From a virus: a stretch of 64,000 bases of DNA. The position numbers and the translations under genes are program-made. The notes beneath the pieces were generated by a model. That model saw only the letters and a program-made list of their open reading frames with translations, was not told where the DNA came from and did no database searches. Where the stretch lies: positions 37,887 through 101,886 of the IMG/VR virus record IMGVR_UViG_3300028374_000008; one strand, 5' to 3'. The stretch's first letter is position 1. Each line of letters opens with the position of its first letter. This document shows positions 25,559-33,825 of the stretch, piece after piece.

Positions 25559-27984
25559 TAGGACACCTGAGTCAGAGTGATCAAATCTATGGACGAGAGG
25601 TAGCGCACATTAGGGTCAACGACGCCGAGTGTGAGCGGATCTTCTAAGCGGTCAATGGCATCGGGCAACGCCAACTTGTCGCGCGAGATTTCGACTGCGT
25701 CTGTTGTCTCATACGTAATCAAGCGTCCGTCTGGCGCGTAGAAATCATACGTGACCGTAATCGGCAGCTCGACGTAGCCCACCTCGGCAGAGTTCTGGCT
25801 CTGGAACGCGGTCACGATGTCTGAGACGTGGATGGTATCGTCGGCGGGGAAGGCGTTGATGTAGTTAATCAACCCAAGCTTGGCGACCTCTGCGTCGAAG
25901 AACGCGTTTGCGTTATCTCGCAAAGCATACCGGATCTCAAAGCTTAAGTACGCAGGGTGGAGCCCACGAAGAAGCGTGTTTGCGCACGCCACACGTTCGT
26001 TGTCGTCTTCGACAAACGTGTTGATGACGTCAAACTGTGACAGCGTGTCGTACACGACGCGTAGCGTTTTGTTGTTGTACTTGGTGTCCCACACCAGTTC
26101 CCACTCAAGATTTATCTCAGTAGGAGGAAACAGCGACGGGTCCGCTGCGTTCTCGATGACGACTTCGTCGGGTGCGTTGTACGTAATGATCCGCCAGTCA
26201 CCGTTGGTGCCTGTTTGGAACGAGTTTTTAATCCGTACAAGTTTGCCGCTGCCCGCGTCGGATGGGGAGAAGACGTTGGCGTTCGCAAAGAACGTGTTCA
26301 GAGTGGAGATGTTACCTTCTGTCCCCTCGAACTCGGGTGCGTAGCCCACGTCGCATACCATCATGTGCTGGGCGGACTGGCCCTCAAGGGGGACCAGGTT
26401 CTCTACCTTGTACTCGAGGGGCGCGGTCGGGTCAGGGTCAGGCTGCGTGTTGACGCGGTCCCCAAACTGTACGCGCCCTGACGCAGGGTCGGTATCCGGG
26501 TCGGCGAGGTCCAGCAGCGACACTTCGTGGATGAAGTAGATAGGCTCGCCGGGAAGCAAAATCTGTCCGTCGGCCTGGTAGTCGCGTGTAAATTCCCCTG
26601 TCGTTGCGGGACTTACTTTGTTGTCGTACGCGGGACCGATGTCCCCAATGGAGTACTCGACGACGTCGATAAGTATCTGAAACGTCAGGCCAGCCTCTAC
26701 TGTTAATCCAGAAGGCACACTCAGCGTCACTTCGTCAGCACCTGAATCGTATGACAGGATGCGGTAGTCCCCATCGTTGCCTGAGCCAGAGCCTGTAATG
26801 CGGATGTAGCGCCCAATGTCTACCGCGCTGAGCTCGGCTGCTGACGAAGAGAACGTGTCGGAGCCTGTCACCGCGCCGTCCGTAAACGTCTCACCGCTTC
26901 GCGCCAGCGTGGGGCGTACGGCAGGTAACGATTGGCGTGGGTTGACGCGTAGGAAGTACTTGCTGACTTCCTCAATGATGTAGAGCCCTGCCTCCCCTGC
27001 GTTGGCGTTGCGGATGCGCAAGATGTCTCCGGCTTCGACCAAGAACGCGGTCCAGTCGTCGACAGTCTCGTCGCGGAACAACGTAATCTCGCTGCGTGGG
27101 TCGGTGTAAATGCCGCCCACCGTGCCGTTGAACACCCGCCGCTCAAGCAGCGGTGTGTTGATGAAAACGTCGATGTGTCCGCCCAAGTGCAGGTCGATGT
27201 GCGGGGTGACCTGAACGAGGTCCCGGCGCATGCCGGTGTCACCATAGCCAAGGACAGTGAGGCTATCGATGGCAGAAAATGTTTCTTTGAGGACAGCAGA
27301 GATTGCACGTTTAGAGTTTAGGTCGCGTACCGTAATGGCTTCCGGCAGGCGCGTCAGCAACTCTTCTGACGTCTCAGGATCTTGTGCCCCGACGTACGGG
27401 TTGTCGTTCTCTGCGAAGAGCACGAAGCGGTTGAAGCGTGTAAGCCCTGCAAAGGGCCCGTTTCCCACCTCGTATTGTGTGCCGACGTTCTCAGCAATGA
27501 CGGGCACACGAAGTGTGTAGTCGATGACCTCGCCCGCCGCGTTGGTACGCGGAACCAAGTCGGATGCCTGGTAGGTGACTGCTGCGTCAGAGTCGAGTGC
27601 GAAGCGGATGTTCGACGTCTTCGTAAAGACTGTTGATGTCGGGACAAACCCGTCGTGCGTCTCACTGAAATGAATGAGCACGGTACCACGCACGGCACGT
27701 CCGCCCCGCCGCGTGACAAGCCAGTTCGACACCAGGTTGGAGACGGCTTCGTCAAAGTCGTCGGCGTTTTGTAGACGCTCAACGGTGCGTAGGCTCGTGG
27801 CGTTACGCGTGGCGGTCGCTTCTGCACGAAGCAGCGCAAAGACTGCGCCTACGGCACCGATCGTGTGGTCACGTAAGATGGCGCCAGGCGAAAAGTCTGC
27901 GTCGGGGAAGAGGTCCGTCAAGAAACGCGTCAGAAACGCTTCCGCGCTCTGTCGGTCTTCGTCTGATATGACAAGTTCGGGCAT
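25558..27984 (-). CDS. Baseplate J-like protein
   Basis: 808 aa. The N-terminus (ADFSPGAILRDHTIGAVGAVFALLRAEATATR) and the following GGRAVRGTVLIHFS region match the J/gp6-type baseplate wedge family, which in contractile tails links hub and fibres. Longer than typical P2-type J, closer to large-myovirus versions. It lies immediately after the gp25-like gene, the usual order. Confidence 0.8.
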   Translation of the reverse strand: MPELVISDEDRQSAEAFLTRFLTDLFPDADFSPGAILRDHTIGAVGAVFALLRAEATATRNATSLRTVERLQNADDFDEAVSNLVSNWLVTRRGGRAVRGTVLIHFSETHDGFVPTSTVFTKTSNIRFALDSDAAVTYQASDLVPRTNAAGEVIDYTLRVPVIAENVGTQYEVGNGPFAGLTRFNRFVLFAENDNPYVGAQDPETSEELLTRLPEAITVRDLNSKRAISAVLKETFSAIDSLTVLGYGDTGMRRDLVQVTPHIDLHLGGHIDVFINTPLLERRVFNGTVGGIYTDPRSEITLFRDETVDDWTAFLVEAGDILRIRNANAGEAGLYIIEEVSKYFLRVNPRQSLPAVRPTLARSGETFTDGAVTGSDTFSSSAAELSAVDIGRYIRITGSGSGNDGDYRILSYDSGADEVTLSVPSGLTVEAGLTFQILIDVVEYSIGDIGPAYDNKVSPATTGEFTRDYQADGQILLPGEPIYFIHEVSLLDLADPDTDPASGRVQFGDRVNTQPDPDPTAPLEYKVENLVPLEGQSAQHMMVCDVGYAPEFEGTEGNISTLNTFFANANVFSPSDAGSGKLVRIKNSFQTGTNGDWRIITYNAPDEVVIENAADPSLFPPTEINLEWELVWDTKYNNKTLRVVYDTLSQFDVINTFVEDDNERVACANTLLRGLHPAYLSFEIRYALRDNANAFFDAEVAKLGLINYINAFPADDTIHVSDIVTAFQSQNSAEVGYVELPITVTYDFYAPDGRLITYETTDAVEISRDKLALPDAIDRLEDPLTLGVVDPNVRYLSSIDLITLTQVS

Positions 27985-27986
27985 GG

Positions 27987-28442
27987 TTAGCCTGTCGGCT
28001 GTGCAGGAAGCAGAAGTTGCAGCACTTCGCCGGCCTGATTTGTGATCAAAACGGACGCCTCAAACCCTAAGCCGTCCGCCTCAAAAATTAAAGAGACAAG
28101 CTCAGCATCTTGAAGAGCCTCTCGATCGTTGGGCGGCGGGTTGTCTGCCTGGAGGGCGAGCAGAATTTCGTTAGCCTGAGAAATGGACGCCCGTACAACT
28201 TCCTGAATCTCTGCGCGATCAGAAATATTCGAGCCAATGAGAGCGGGGAATTGGGTACCGTAGTTAGCGTCCGATAAGTCGGTGCCCTCCAACGTTAGAA
28301 AGGCTTTTGCCCATCGATTAATGAGTTTCTGAAACCCCTTTACGCCGATGGTTTTGTCGAACCCAAAGGTGTACGTGCCTGCCTGAACACTTTGTTCGTC
28401 AGCGGGTAGGAGCTCAATGTACGTATCAAATGTAGCGGCCAT
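27987..28442 (-). CDS. gp25-like baseplate wedge protein
   Basis: 151 aa with a conserved-looking start (GFQKLINRWAKAFLTLEGTD, about 34-53), NISDRAEIQEVVRASI (about 71-86) and a C-terminal strand, fitting the gp25/W family that initiates sheath contraction. Size matches the family. It overlaps the muralytic gene (ATGA) and precedes the J-like gene by 2 bp. Confidence 0.7.
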   Translation of the reverse strand: MAATFDTYIELLPADEQSVQAGTYTFGFDKTIGVKGFQKLINRWAKAFLTLEGTDLSDANYGTQFPALIGSNISDRAEIQEVVRASISQANEILLALQADNPPPNDREALQDAELVSLIFEADGLGFEASVLITNQAGEVLQLLLPAQPTG

Positions 28443-30100
28443 CAGCTGCCTCCTGTGTCAGGGGTACGAATTGCCCCCTCACCTAAAGCTACGGTCTCGT
28501 TTAGCTTACGCTCTCGCTCTCCGATCTGCACCTCTTCAGCTTTCCACAGGTCTTTACGCGAGGCTGCACCCAGGGCTGCACCGCGAGAGGCTGCCGCCAC
28601 TGCGTTGTACGAGGTTTGGGCGTTGCGTGCCAGTCCCTGTGTCTCTGCCTGCAGTACAGTTTTTGCCGAGCTGTCCCGTGCCTCGGACAAACCACGCGCG
28701 GCTGCACTCCTAAATTCTTGTGTGTCAGAAGGAAGGGGCGCGCCTTGCAAAATCGCTACCGGGTTGAGCGGTACGTTTGCGGCGTTGGAACGCGGGCTGC
28801 CTGAGAACGACCCGCCCTCTAGCACGCCTTTGTTGATTCGGATTTCAAAGTGCAAGTGAGGTGTACGTACAGCGTTGTGGTCCGGTACAAGCCGCCCGTC
28901 GTCGGTTTTCCTTCCTTCTGTTGTGCCTGCCAGACCCACGACGCCTGTCACCGTCCCAAGCTGCTGACGCGTGATCGTGTCGCCCACCTCTACGTTTAGG
29001 GCTTGTAAGTGGGCGTACCGAGATGTCAGACCACCTTCGTGCTGCATGTAAACGACGAAGCCGTAGGTGCTGCTGAGCGACGCGCGTACGACTTCGCCCG
29101 GGGCGAATGCGTAGACAAACTGGTCTGGGTCACTACGTGTGTCGAGGTCCACGCCTTTGTGGCGTCGTGTAATCAGGTTGCCGTTCTCGTCGCGCCCAAG
29201 CTTTTTTGGGTTACGCCCGCCGCCTACGGAGGTTGAACGGCTTTTGGCAAACGGCGACAGTATGTCGATGATATTGAGCGGCCAGATGAAGTCTTCTGGC
29301 TGGTCATCGTTGAAGTTGAGCGTGTAAAACTTCAACTGCGCGTCGCCTAAAATATAACCCACACGGCGTGGGCGCCCAATCTGACGTGGGTCCCCGTTCG
29401 AAGGCATCGACGGGTCGACGTAGCCATTGAGCGCGGTCTTGTAGTTTCCGTTGATGTACTTGGCAAAGGATCCTTGCGTCTGTTGCGCGGCCCCCGCCAC
29501 GGCACTGACTGAAAGTGATCCGCCAGACGTTGCAAAACATTTGGGGCGCGCGTCACCGGCAGGCACGCTGGGCCGGCTGTTCGACCCCGGCACAACATCG
29601 GAGGTGGGAGACAAAGACGCGTCCCCGCCCGACCAGTACGACGCCTCACGCTTGAACCTGCGCAAGTAGATGAGCGGGGAGCCTCCCCAGCGGGAAGCCA
29701 GGAAGCTGTCTGCTGCCTCGAGCCCTTCTGTACGCAAAAGCCTCTTGTAGGCGTCTACTGTTCCGGGGCCGCCTTTCCACAGAAGAGCCATGAGCTCTCG
29801 GTCGTAGCCGTGGAACTGGCGGTAGCGTTCTTGGTAGAGGAAGAAGGCGCGGATCGACGCCCTCCCGTCGCCGTCAAAGTCAGAGTTAACAGCGCCTACG
29901 TCGGTGGCGTTGTCCTCGCCGATCTGGAGCAGTCCGTAGTACTGAGAGTCTTCACGGCGCGCACTGGGGTCGCCGTTGGACTCGATGTCGATGAGCGCTA
30001 AGAGCAACCAATCGGGGTACTGAGACTCCGGCAGGTTAACATCGTTCGCACGCACGCTTCGGATGACTTTGCGCCATCGTTTGACGTTTTCTTTCGACAT
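28442..30100 (-). CDS. Baseplate-associated lytic transglycosylase plus M23 peptidase
   Basis: 552-aa bifunctional muralytic enzyme. The N-terminal SLT-like domain has the catalytic Glu region ALIDIESNGDP (about 31-41), then YYGLLQIGEDNA and ALLWKGGPGTVDAYK. A central linker leads to an M23 LysM-associated peptidase with HKGVDLD (about 316) and HLHFEI (about 414) metal-binding motifs. It cuts glycan strands and peptide cross-links, probably during DNA entry as it is encoded among baseplate genes. The C-terminal ~80 residues are Ala-rich and helical. Confidence 0.88.
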   Translation of the reverse strand: MSKENVKRWRKVIRSVRANDVNLPESQYPDWLLLALIDIESNGDPSARREDSQYYGLLQIGEDNATDVGAVNSDFDGDGRASIRAFFLYQERYRQFHGYDRELMALLWKGGPGTVDAYKRLLRTEGLEAADSFLASRWGGSPLIYLRRFKREASYWSGGDASLSPTSDVVPGSNSRPSVPAGDARPKCFATSGGSLSVSAVAGAAQQTQGSFAKYINGNYKTALNGYVDPSMPSNGDPRQIGRPRRVGYILGDAQLKFYTLNFNDDQPEDFIWPLNIIDILSPFAKSRSTSVGGGRNPKKLGRDENGNLITRRHKGVDLDTRSDPDQFVYAFAPGEVVRASLSSTYGFVVYMQHEGGLTSRYAHLQALNVEVGDTITRQQLGTVTGVVGLAGTTEGRKTDDGRLVPDHNAVRTPHLHFEIRINKGVLEGGSFSGSPRSNAANVPLNPVAILQGAPLPSDTQEFRSAAARGLSEARDSSAKTVLQAETQGLARNAQTSYNAVAAASRGAALGAASRKDLWKAEEVQIGERERKLNETVALGEGAIRTPDTGGS

Positions 30101-30113
30101 GGGGGATCACTCG

Positions 30114-31205
30114 TCAGTCCAACAACGAGTCGATCTTATCGATAATCTTGCGTTTTCGGTAGGACAACTGCCCTTGCGACAGCCCTGTCTTGCTCATGAT
30201 CTTCGGGTTCGACAAGATAGGCTTGCCTGAGTAGCCCGTTGAGTGCTCAAAGATAATCTTATCGATCGGGTCCATGTCGTAGTAAATCATGTCGACCATG
30301 CCGTCTTGGGAGCCGGACGCCCACACAGATTGCTGCTCGAACATGTCACCGCCAAAGTCTTCTGACTCGATGAACTCAGGGCGCATCGTCTGTTGGACCT
30401 CATTGAGCTTGCCCGGCGACCACCCTAAGTGGTCGGATAGCTCGTCGTTGGTGGGCTCTCTGCCCATGCGGTCCATGATTTCGCGTTGGCCTCGCATGTA
30501 CGAGTGGATCTTAAGCTTCTTGTACTCGGGAACACGCACGGCATCCTGGTGCGTGTACACCGCTCGAGAGAGCTTTTGAAGACGATTCATGATGTGAGTG
30601 GAGAGTGCGGCGCCCGCGTTAGGGTCATACGATTTTATCGCCTCGAGCGCAAGTCGTTTGCCCTTTGACTCGAGTACCGGACGTGCGATCGCGCCTGACC
30701 ATTTGTTGACCTGAGACTGGACGAGCGGCTCGACCTGTTGCATCAGGGGCTGCAGCGTCATGGGGCCCGGGTTTTTCTTGTAGGCTTCCCAGAGCTCGAT
30801 GTCTTTGTCTTTTCGTGCTGATGATGTCTTTTCCACCTCATCCTCCGGTCTGAACTCCACGTTGCGCATGTACTTCCCGCCGTCATCTCCTTTGCGTGGG
30901 TCGTCTGTCTCGCCGGTCGCCTGTGCGTCGAACCACTGCGTGCGTGACTTTCCGGGGACGACGGTGTCCTTCTTGTCTGACGGCGTGACGTTCTTAACCG
31001 TGACGCCTGTCTCTTCAGCGACCTCGCGTTCTGCTGCCTGCGCCGCTGTTTCCCCTGGGTCAATGCCTCCGCCGGGTGTCTTCGGCGTGTCCGGTTTGCC
31101 CGGCCATGTCCCAGACAGCACGTTGCCGTCACCGTCGCGGACGAGTACTTCGGCGCGCTGCCTTAGCTTGGCACGCACTTTGTCTGCCGCGGCTTTACTC
31201 AGCAT
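30114..31205 (-). CDS. Nudix hydrolase fused to a sigma-70-like factor
   Basis: 363 aa. Residues 17-120 are a Nudix domain with a complete box (G46, E52, R60-E61, E64-E65, G67). After a charged linker, residues about 140-363 look like a sigma factor. Region 2-like AIKSYDPNAGAALSTHIMNRL is followed by AVRVPE, region 3-like REPTNDELSDHLGWSPGKL, and a 4.2-like helix-turn-helix, IMSKTGLSQGQLSYRKRKII. Nudix enzymes cleave nucleoside diphosphate linkages (e.g. NADH, caps). The sigma part would redirect host RNA polymerase. It sits in the late virion block next to tagged proteins, so virion packaging is possible. Confidence 0.8.
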   Translation of the reverse strand: MLSKAAADKVRAKLRQRAEVLVRDGDGNVLSGTWPGKPDTPKTPGGGIDPGETAAQAAEREVAEETGVTVKNVTPSDKKDTVVPGKSRTQWFDAQATGETDDPRKGDDGGKYMRNVEFRPEDEVEKTSSARKDKDIELWEAYKKNPGPMTLQPLMQQVEPLVQSQVNKWSGAIARPVLESKGKRLALEAIKSYDPNAGAALSTHIMNRLQKLSRAVYTHQDAVRVPEYKKLKIHSYMRGQREIMDRMGREPTNDELSDHLGWSPGKLNEVQQTMRPEFIESEDFGGDMFEQQSVWASGSQDGMVDMIYYDMDPIDKIIFEHSTGYSGKPILSNPKIMSKTGLSQGQLSYRKRKIIDKIDSLLD

Positions 31206-31216
31206 GGGTTATTCAC

Positions 31217-31596
31217 TCACGTATATGGATTCAATCCAAACGTATCCGCGATGGGATGGCTGTCTGCCCAAGCGTCTGGCAAGTAGTCCGTAGACTTCAG
31301 TGCGCCTGCCACCCCACCTGCGGGAGCACCTAATCCCATTCCTGCAAGCGCTGCATCATCCATACGGATGCGGCCACGACTTGCCAGGCTTGCTAAGGCG
31401 CCCAGCCCTGCGCCCAGCCCCCACCTGCTGCGCCACCTCCCAGGGCGGTTCCAAACGTCTTGCCTCCCAGGACAGCCGCATCTTCGCTGCTTACAGGCAT
31501 CATGCTTAGTACCTGCTGATCCACAGGGCCCAGTCCGTAAGCTGTTTTAAGCCCCGCGACCTTCATCGTACGATTGTATCCGTTTTCAAAACTCAT
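31217..31596 (-). CDS. Tagged ejection-type protein 1 (frame change at a G run)
   Basis: Begins with the shared tag MSFENGYNRTMKVAGL. The zero frame stops at 31393 (...GGGWAQGWAP), but the -1 frame continues smoothly (GAGLGALASLASRGRIRMDD...TFGLNPYT) to a stop at 31217. The switch lies at a run of five G on the coding strand (31418-31422). This is either a programmed -1 shift or a one-base mutation/assembly error. Gly/Ala-rich hydrophobic segments follow the tag as in its neighbours. ATGA overlap with the upstream gene. Confidence 0.6.
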
Positions 31597-32027
31597 CAGT
31601 CTTCTCCAAAGTTGGTGCCCAGACCGTAGGCAGCGAACGGCGTAGCCACTGCGCCTGCTCCTACGCCTACATCTTTAAGGGCTTCGTTTCGTGCTGTGCG
31701 TGCGGTGCCAGCAGCCTCCTGGCTACGTAAAGACCGACTAAGTGCGTCGCGTACCGGAATGCGTGGGTCACCCGCGCGCTCAAGCGTTGTTGCCTGCTGA
31801 AGCGCTTTGTGCATTTTTTCTGGGCGCTCAACGACATAGTCATCTTTGCCCTTCCACGTGCGAACGGCCTGCGCGGCGTCGGCGCTAGCAGACTGTGCTG
31901 TTTCTGCCGCTTCACGCATGGCTTTTTGTTTTGCAGGGAGCTCCATCAGCGACGCCGGCGCGCGCATAAGTCTGTCTATGACGCCGGCGCATTTCATCGT
32001 TCGGTTGTATCCGTCCTCGAAGCTCAT
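31596..32027 (-). CDS. Tagged ejection-type protein 2
   Basis: 143 aa. Starts MSFEDGYNRTMKCAGV, then a charged helical middle (many Ala, Glu, Arg) and a C-terminal hydrophobic Gly/Ala segment, GVGAGAVATPFAAYGLGTNF. The tag is shared with four adjacent genes. Probably an internal or ejected virion protein; no enzymatic motif. Confidence 0.65.
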   Translation of the reverse strand: MSFEDGYNRTMKCAGVIDRLMRAPASLMELPAKQKAMREAAETAQSASADAAQAVRTWKGKDDYVVERPEKMHKALQQATTLERAGDPRIPVRDALSRSLRSQEAAGTARTARNEALKDVGVGAGAVATPFAAYGLGTNFGED

Positions 32028-32030
32028 CGT

Positions 32031-32978
32031 TTACTCCGTAAACTTATTCTTGAGACGCGCCCACGGTGTTGTGTCTCGTTCCGTCTGGCGCCCCGCGCCG
32101 TACTGGTAGAACGCACCGCCTGCTCCAACGGCGCCACCCAGTCCCAGCTGCGTAAGCCCGCTGTTGTACTGCCTATTTAAGGAAGGCATGACTTCTTGTG
32201 CCAACTGCCTCCCTTTCGGCGTGGCGCTGATGCGTCGGATTTGTTCAGGATCTGCCTTCTCGACGACCTCGCGAAGTGAGCCCAGCGCCTGCTCTGTTTC
32301 TTGTCCCGCTATGTCGCCTGCACGCCCTGCTGCTTGCTGGCCGGGACCGGATGCTGCTGCGCGTTCTGCTGCGCGTCTCGCCGTCTGGCTGCCTGTAGCC
32401 TCTTCGACGATCTTCCCCGGGTTAGCCGCAGCGGCTTGTGCGCGTTGCGCCACTTCTCTGCGTGCAGTCGGGGTGACGCGGTCAAGCCCTGACGCGACTT
32501 GCTGCGGAGTAATTCCTTTTGTTTCCCCAAGATACAACAGCGCTTGTTGTTCACGGTTCGACAGACCTTCGCCGCCGTCTGCCACGCGTGACAATCCTTT
32601 TCGCGCCTTCCGGCCTTCTATGACGGACTTCACAGGCTGCTTAAATCCTTTCACGCCTGCACTAAGAGCCTCACCTAAGCGGCGCCCCATCCCGCCGCGA
32701 GCGCCAGCAAACCCTTTCATGGCATTCTCGACCCCGTAGATTGCTGACGGCACCAGAAGAGAACCGCCTACAACGCCACCTGCGGTGCCGATACCGCGTT
32801 TAAGTGCGTGTTCGCCCTCAGACAAATCAGCACGCTCTGCCCGCAGGCCGTACTCGTTCGTCCAAGCACCAAACGGGTCCAGCCCCGCCAGGAAATCTTG
32901 CGCGTAGTTCGACGGCGCTGCGCTCTTGGTGAGCCCAGCCAGCTTCATCGTACGGCTGTAGCCATTGTCAAAGCTCAT
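32031..32978 (-). CDS. Tagged ejection-type protein 3
   Basis: 315 aa. Tag MSFDNGYSRTMKLAGL, then a Gly-rich hydrophobic stretch (about 64-85, GGVVGGSLLVPSAIYGVENAM), an Ala/Arg/Gln-rich helical middle, and a second hydrophobic stretch, LGLGGAVGAGGAFYQYGAG. The C-terminus (QYGAG...TPWARLKNKF) resembles that of tagged protein 4. Candidate membrane-active ejection protein. It overlaps the upstream gene by 11 bp. Confidence 0.7.
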   Translation of the reverse strand: MSFDNGYSRTMKLAGLTKSAAPSNYAQDFLAGLDPFGAWTNEYGLRAERADLSEGEHALKRGIGTAGGVVGGSLLVPSAIYGVENAMKGFAGARGGMGRRLGEALSAGVKGFKQPVKSVIEGRKARKGLSRVADGGEGLSNREQQALLYLGETKGITPQQVASGLDRVTPTARREVAQRAQAAAANPGKIVEEATGSQTARRAAERAAASGPGQQAAGRAGDIAGQETEQALGSLREVVEKADPEQIRRISATPKGRQLAQEVMPSLNRQYNSGLTQLGLGGAVGAGGAFYQYGAGRQTERDTTPWARLKNKFTE

Positions 32979-33825
32979 CCGAAAGTCCTTTTATCTTGAC
33001 CCAAGTGGACCCTTCGTTCGCAACAGCGTGGCCGGCACCGTACTGCACAAGATTGCTGAGCGTGTTCACCCCCGCGCCTAACGCTCCGCCCATCAAAGCA
33101 CCCTTTAGACCCCGCTTTAAGTACTTCTCTTTGTCGATGAGCTTGATCGCGTTAGATAAGCCGCGCCCGTCGATTACAGCATCGAAGGCGTCACCCATAG
33201 CCGCGCGGTGTCCTCGCCCGATATTGTCGATGGCCGCATCCAGTCCTTCGTCCTTAATCGTACGCGCGGTGCCTGCCAACGATTGACCCGTGAGCGCGCG
33301 GTACTGTCCTCCCGCAAGCGCGCTTGCTCCCGCTGCCGTGCCAAGTCCTGACAGCGCCACAGGCCCTAAGTACGAACGGTCCTGCACTTTGGCGACCGTC
33401 CCCATCGTGTAGGGGTCGGAAGGGTCAACGCCAATCTCGTAGTTGGCCGCCTTGGTAGCCCCGCGTATTAGGCCTGGCGCCGCTCCCGCCGCCGCTCCTA
33501 TGGCCCCGCCTTTGAGCGCTGCTAAGCCCGACTCAAAAAGGCCCTTGTTCCGGTCTTCAAACGACTTTCCCGTGAGAGCGCGCATGGTCCCGCGTTCCGC
33601 CATGCCGGGTTTTTTATACCCCGTGATTCTCTCCCCGATATTTAGCGACCCTGAAGGCGCCATGGAACGGCGGTAGCCTTTGTTTACAGCAGCGTTATGC
33701 CCCAGTACGCCTCCAACTGCTCCAATACCCGCACCAGTGAGCGCGGTAACGACCGACGCCTCTTTCGTCAGCCCTGCGACCTTGAGTGTTCGGGTGTACC
33801 CATGTGTGTACGAGTCAGATCTCAT
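32968..33825 (-). CDS. Tagged ejection-type protein 4
   Basis: 285 aa from ATG 33825; the second ATG of a pair is chosen because the GAGG site is 6 nt away. Tag: HGYTRTLKVAGL. Then ALTGAGIGAVGGVLG, further Gly/Ala-rich hydrophobic helices (about 110-135, 165-190, 240-265), and the C-terminal motif QYGAG...STWVKIKGLSDEL shared with protein 3. Repeated glycine-zipper-like segments suggest membrane insertion during DNA entry. Confidence 0.7.
   Translation of the reverse strand: MRSDSYTHGYTRTLKVAGLTKEASVVTALTGAGIGAVGGVLGHNAAVNKGYRRSMAPSGSLNIGERITGYKKPGMAERGTMRALTGKSFEDRNKGLFESGLAALKGGAIGAAAGAAPGLIRGATKAANYEIGVDPSDPYTMGTVAKVQDRSYLGPVALSGLGTAAGASALAGGQYRALTGQSLAGTARTIKDEGLDAAIDNIGRGHRAAMGDAFDAVIDGRGLSNAIKLIDKEKYLKRGLKGALMGGALGAGVNTLSNLVQYGAGHAVANEGSTWVKIKGLSDEL

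Noticed and set aside
28442-30100. Free endolysin
   Set aside because: It is embedded among baseplate genes and has no export or holin context, so a baseplate muralytic enzyme is more likely.
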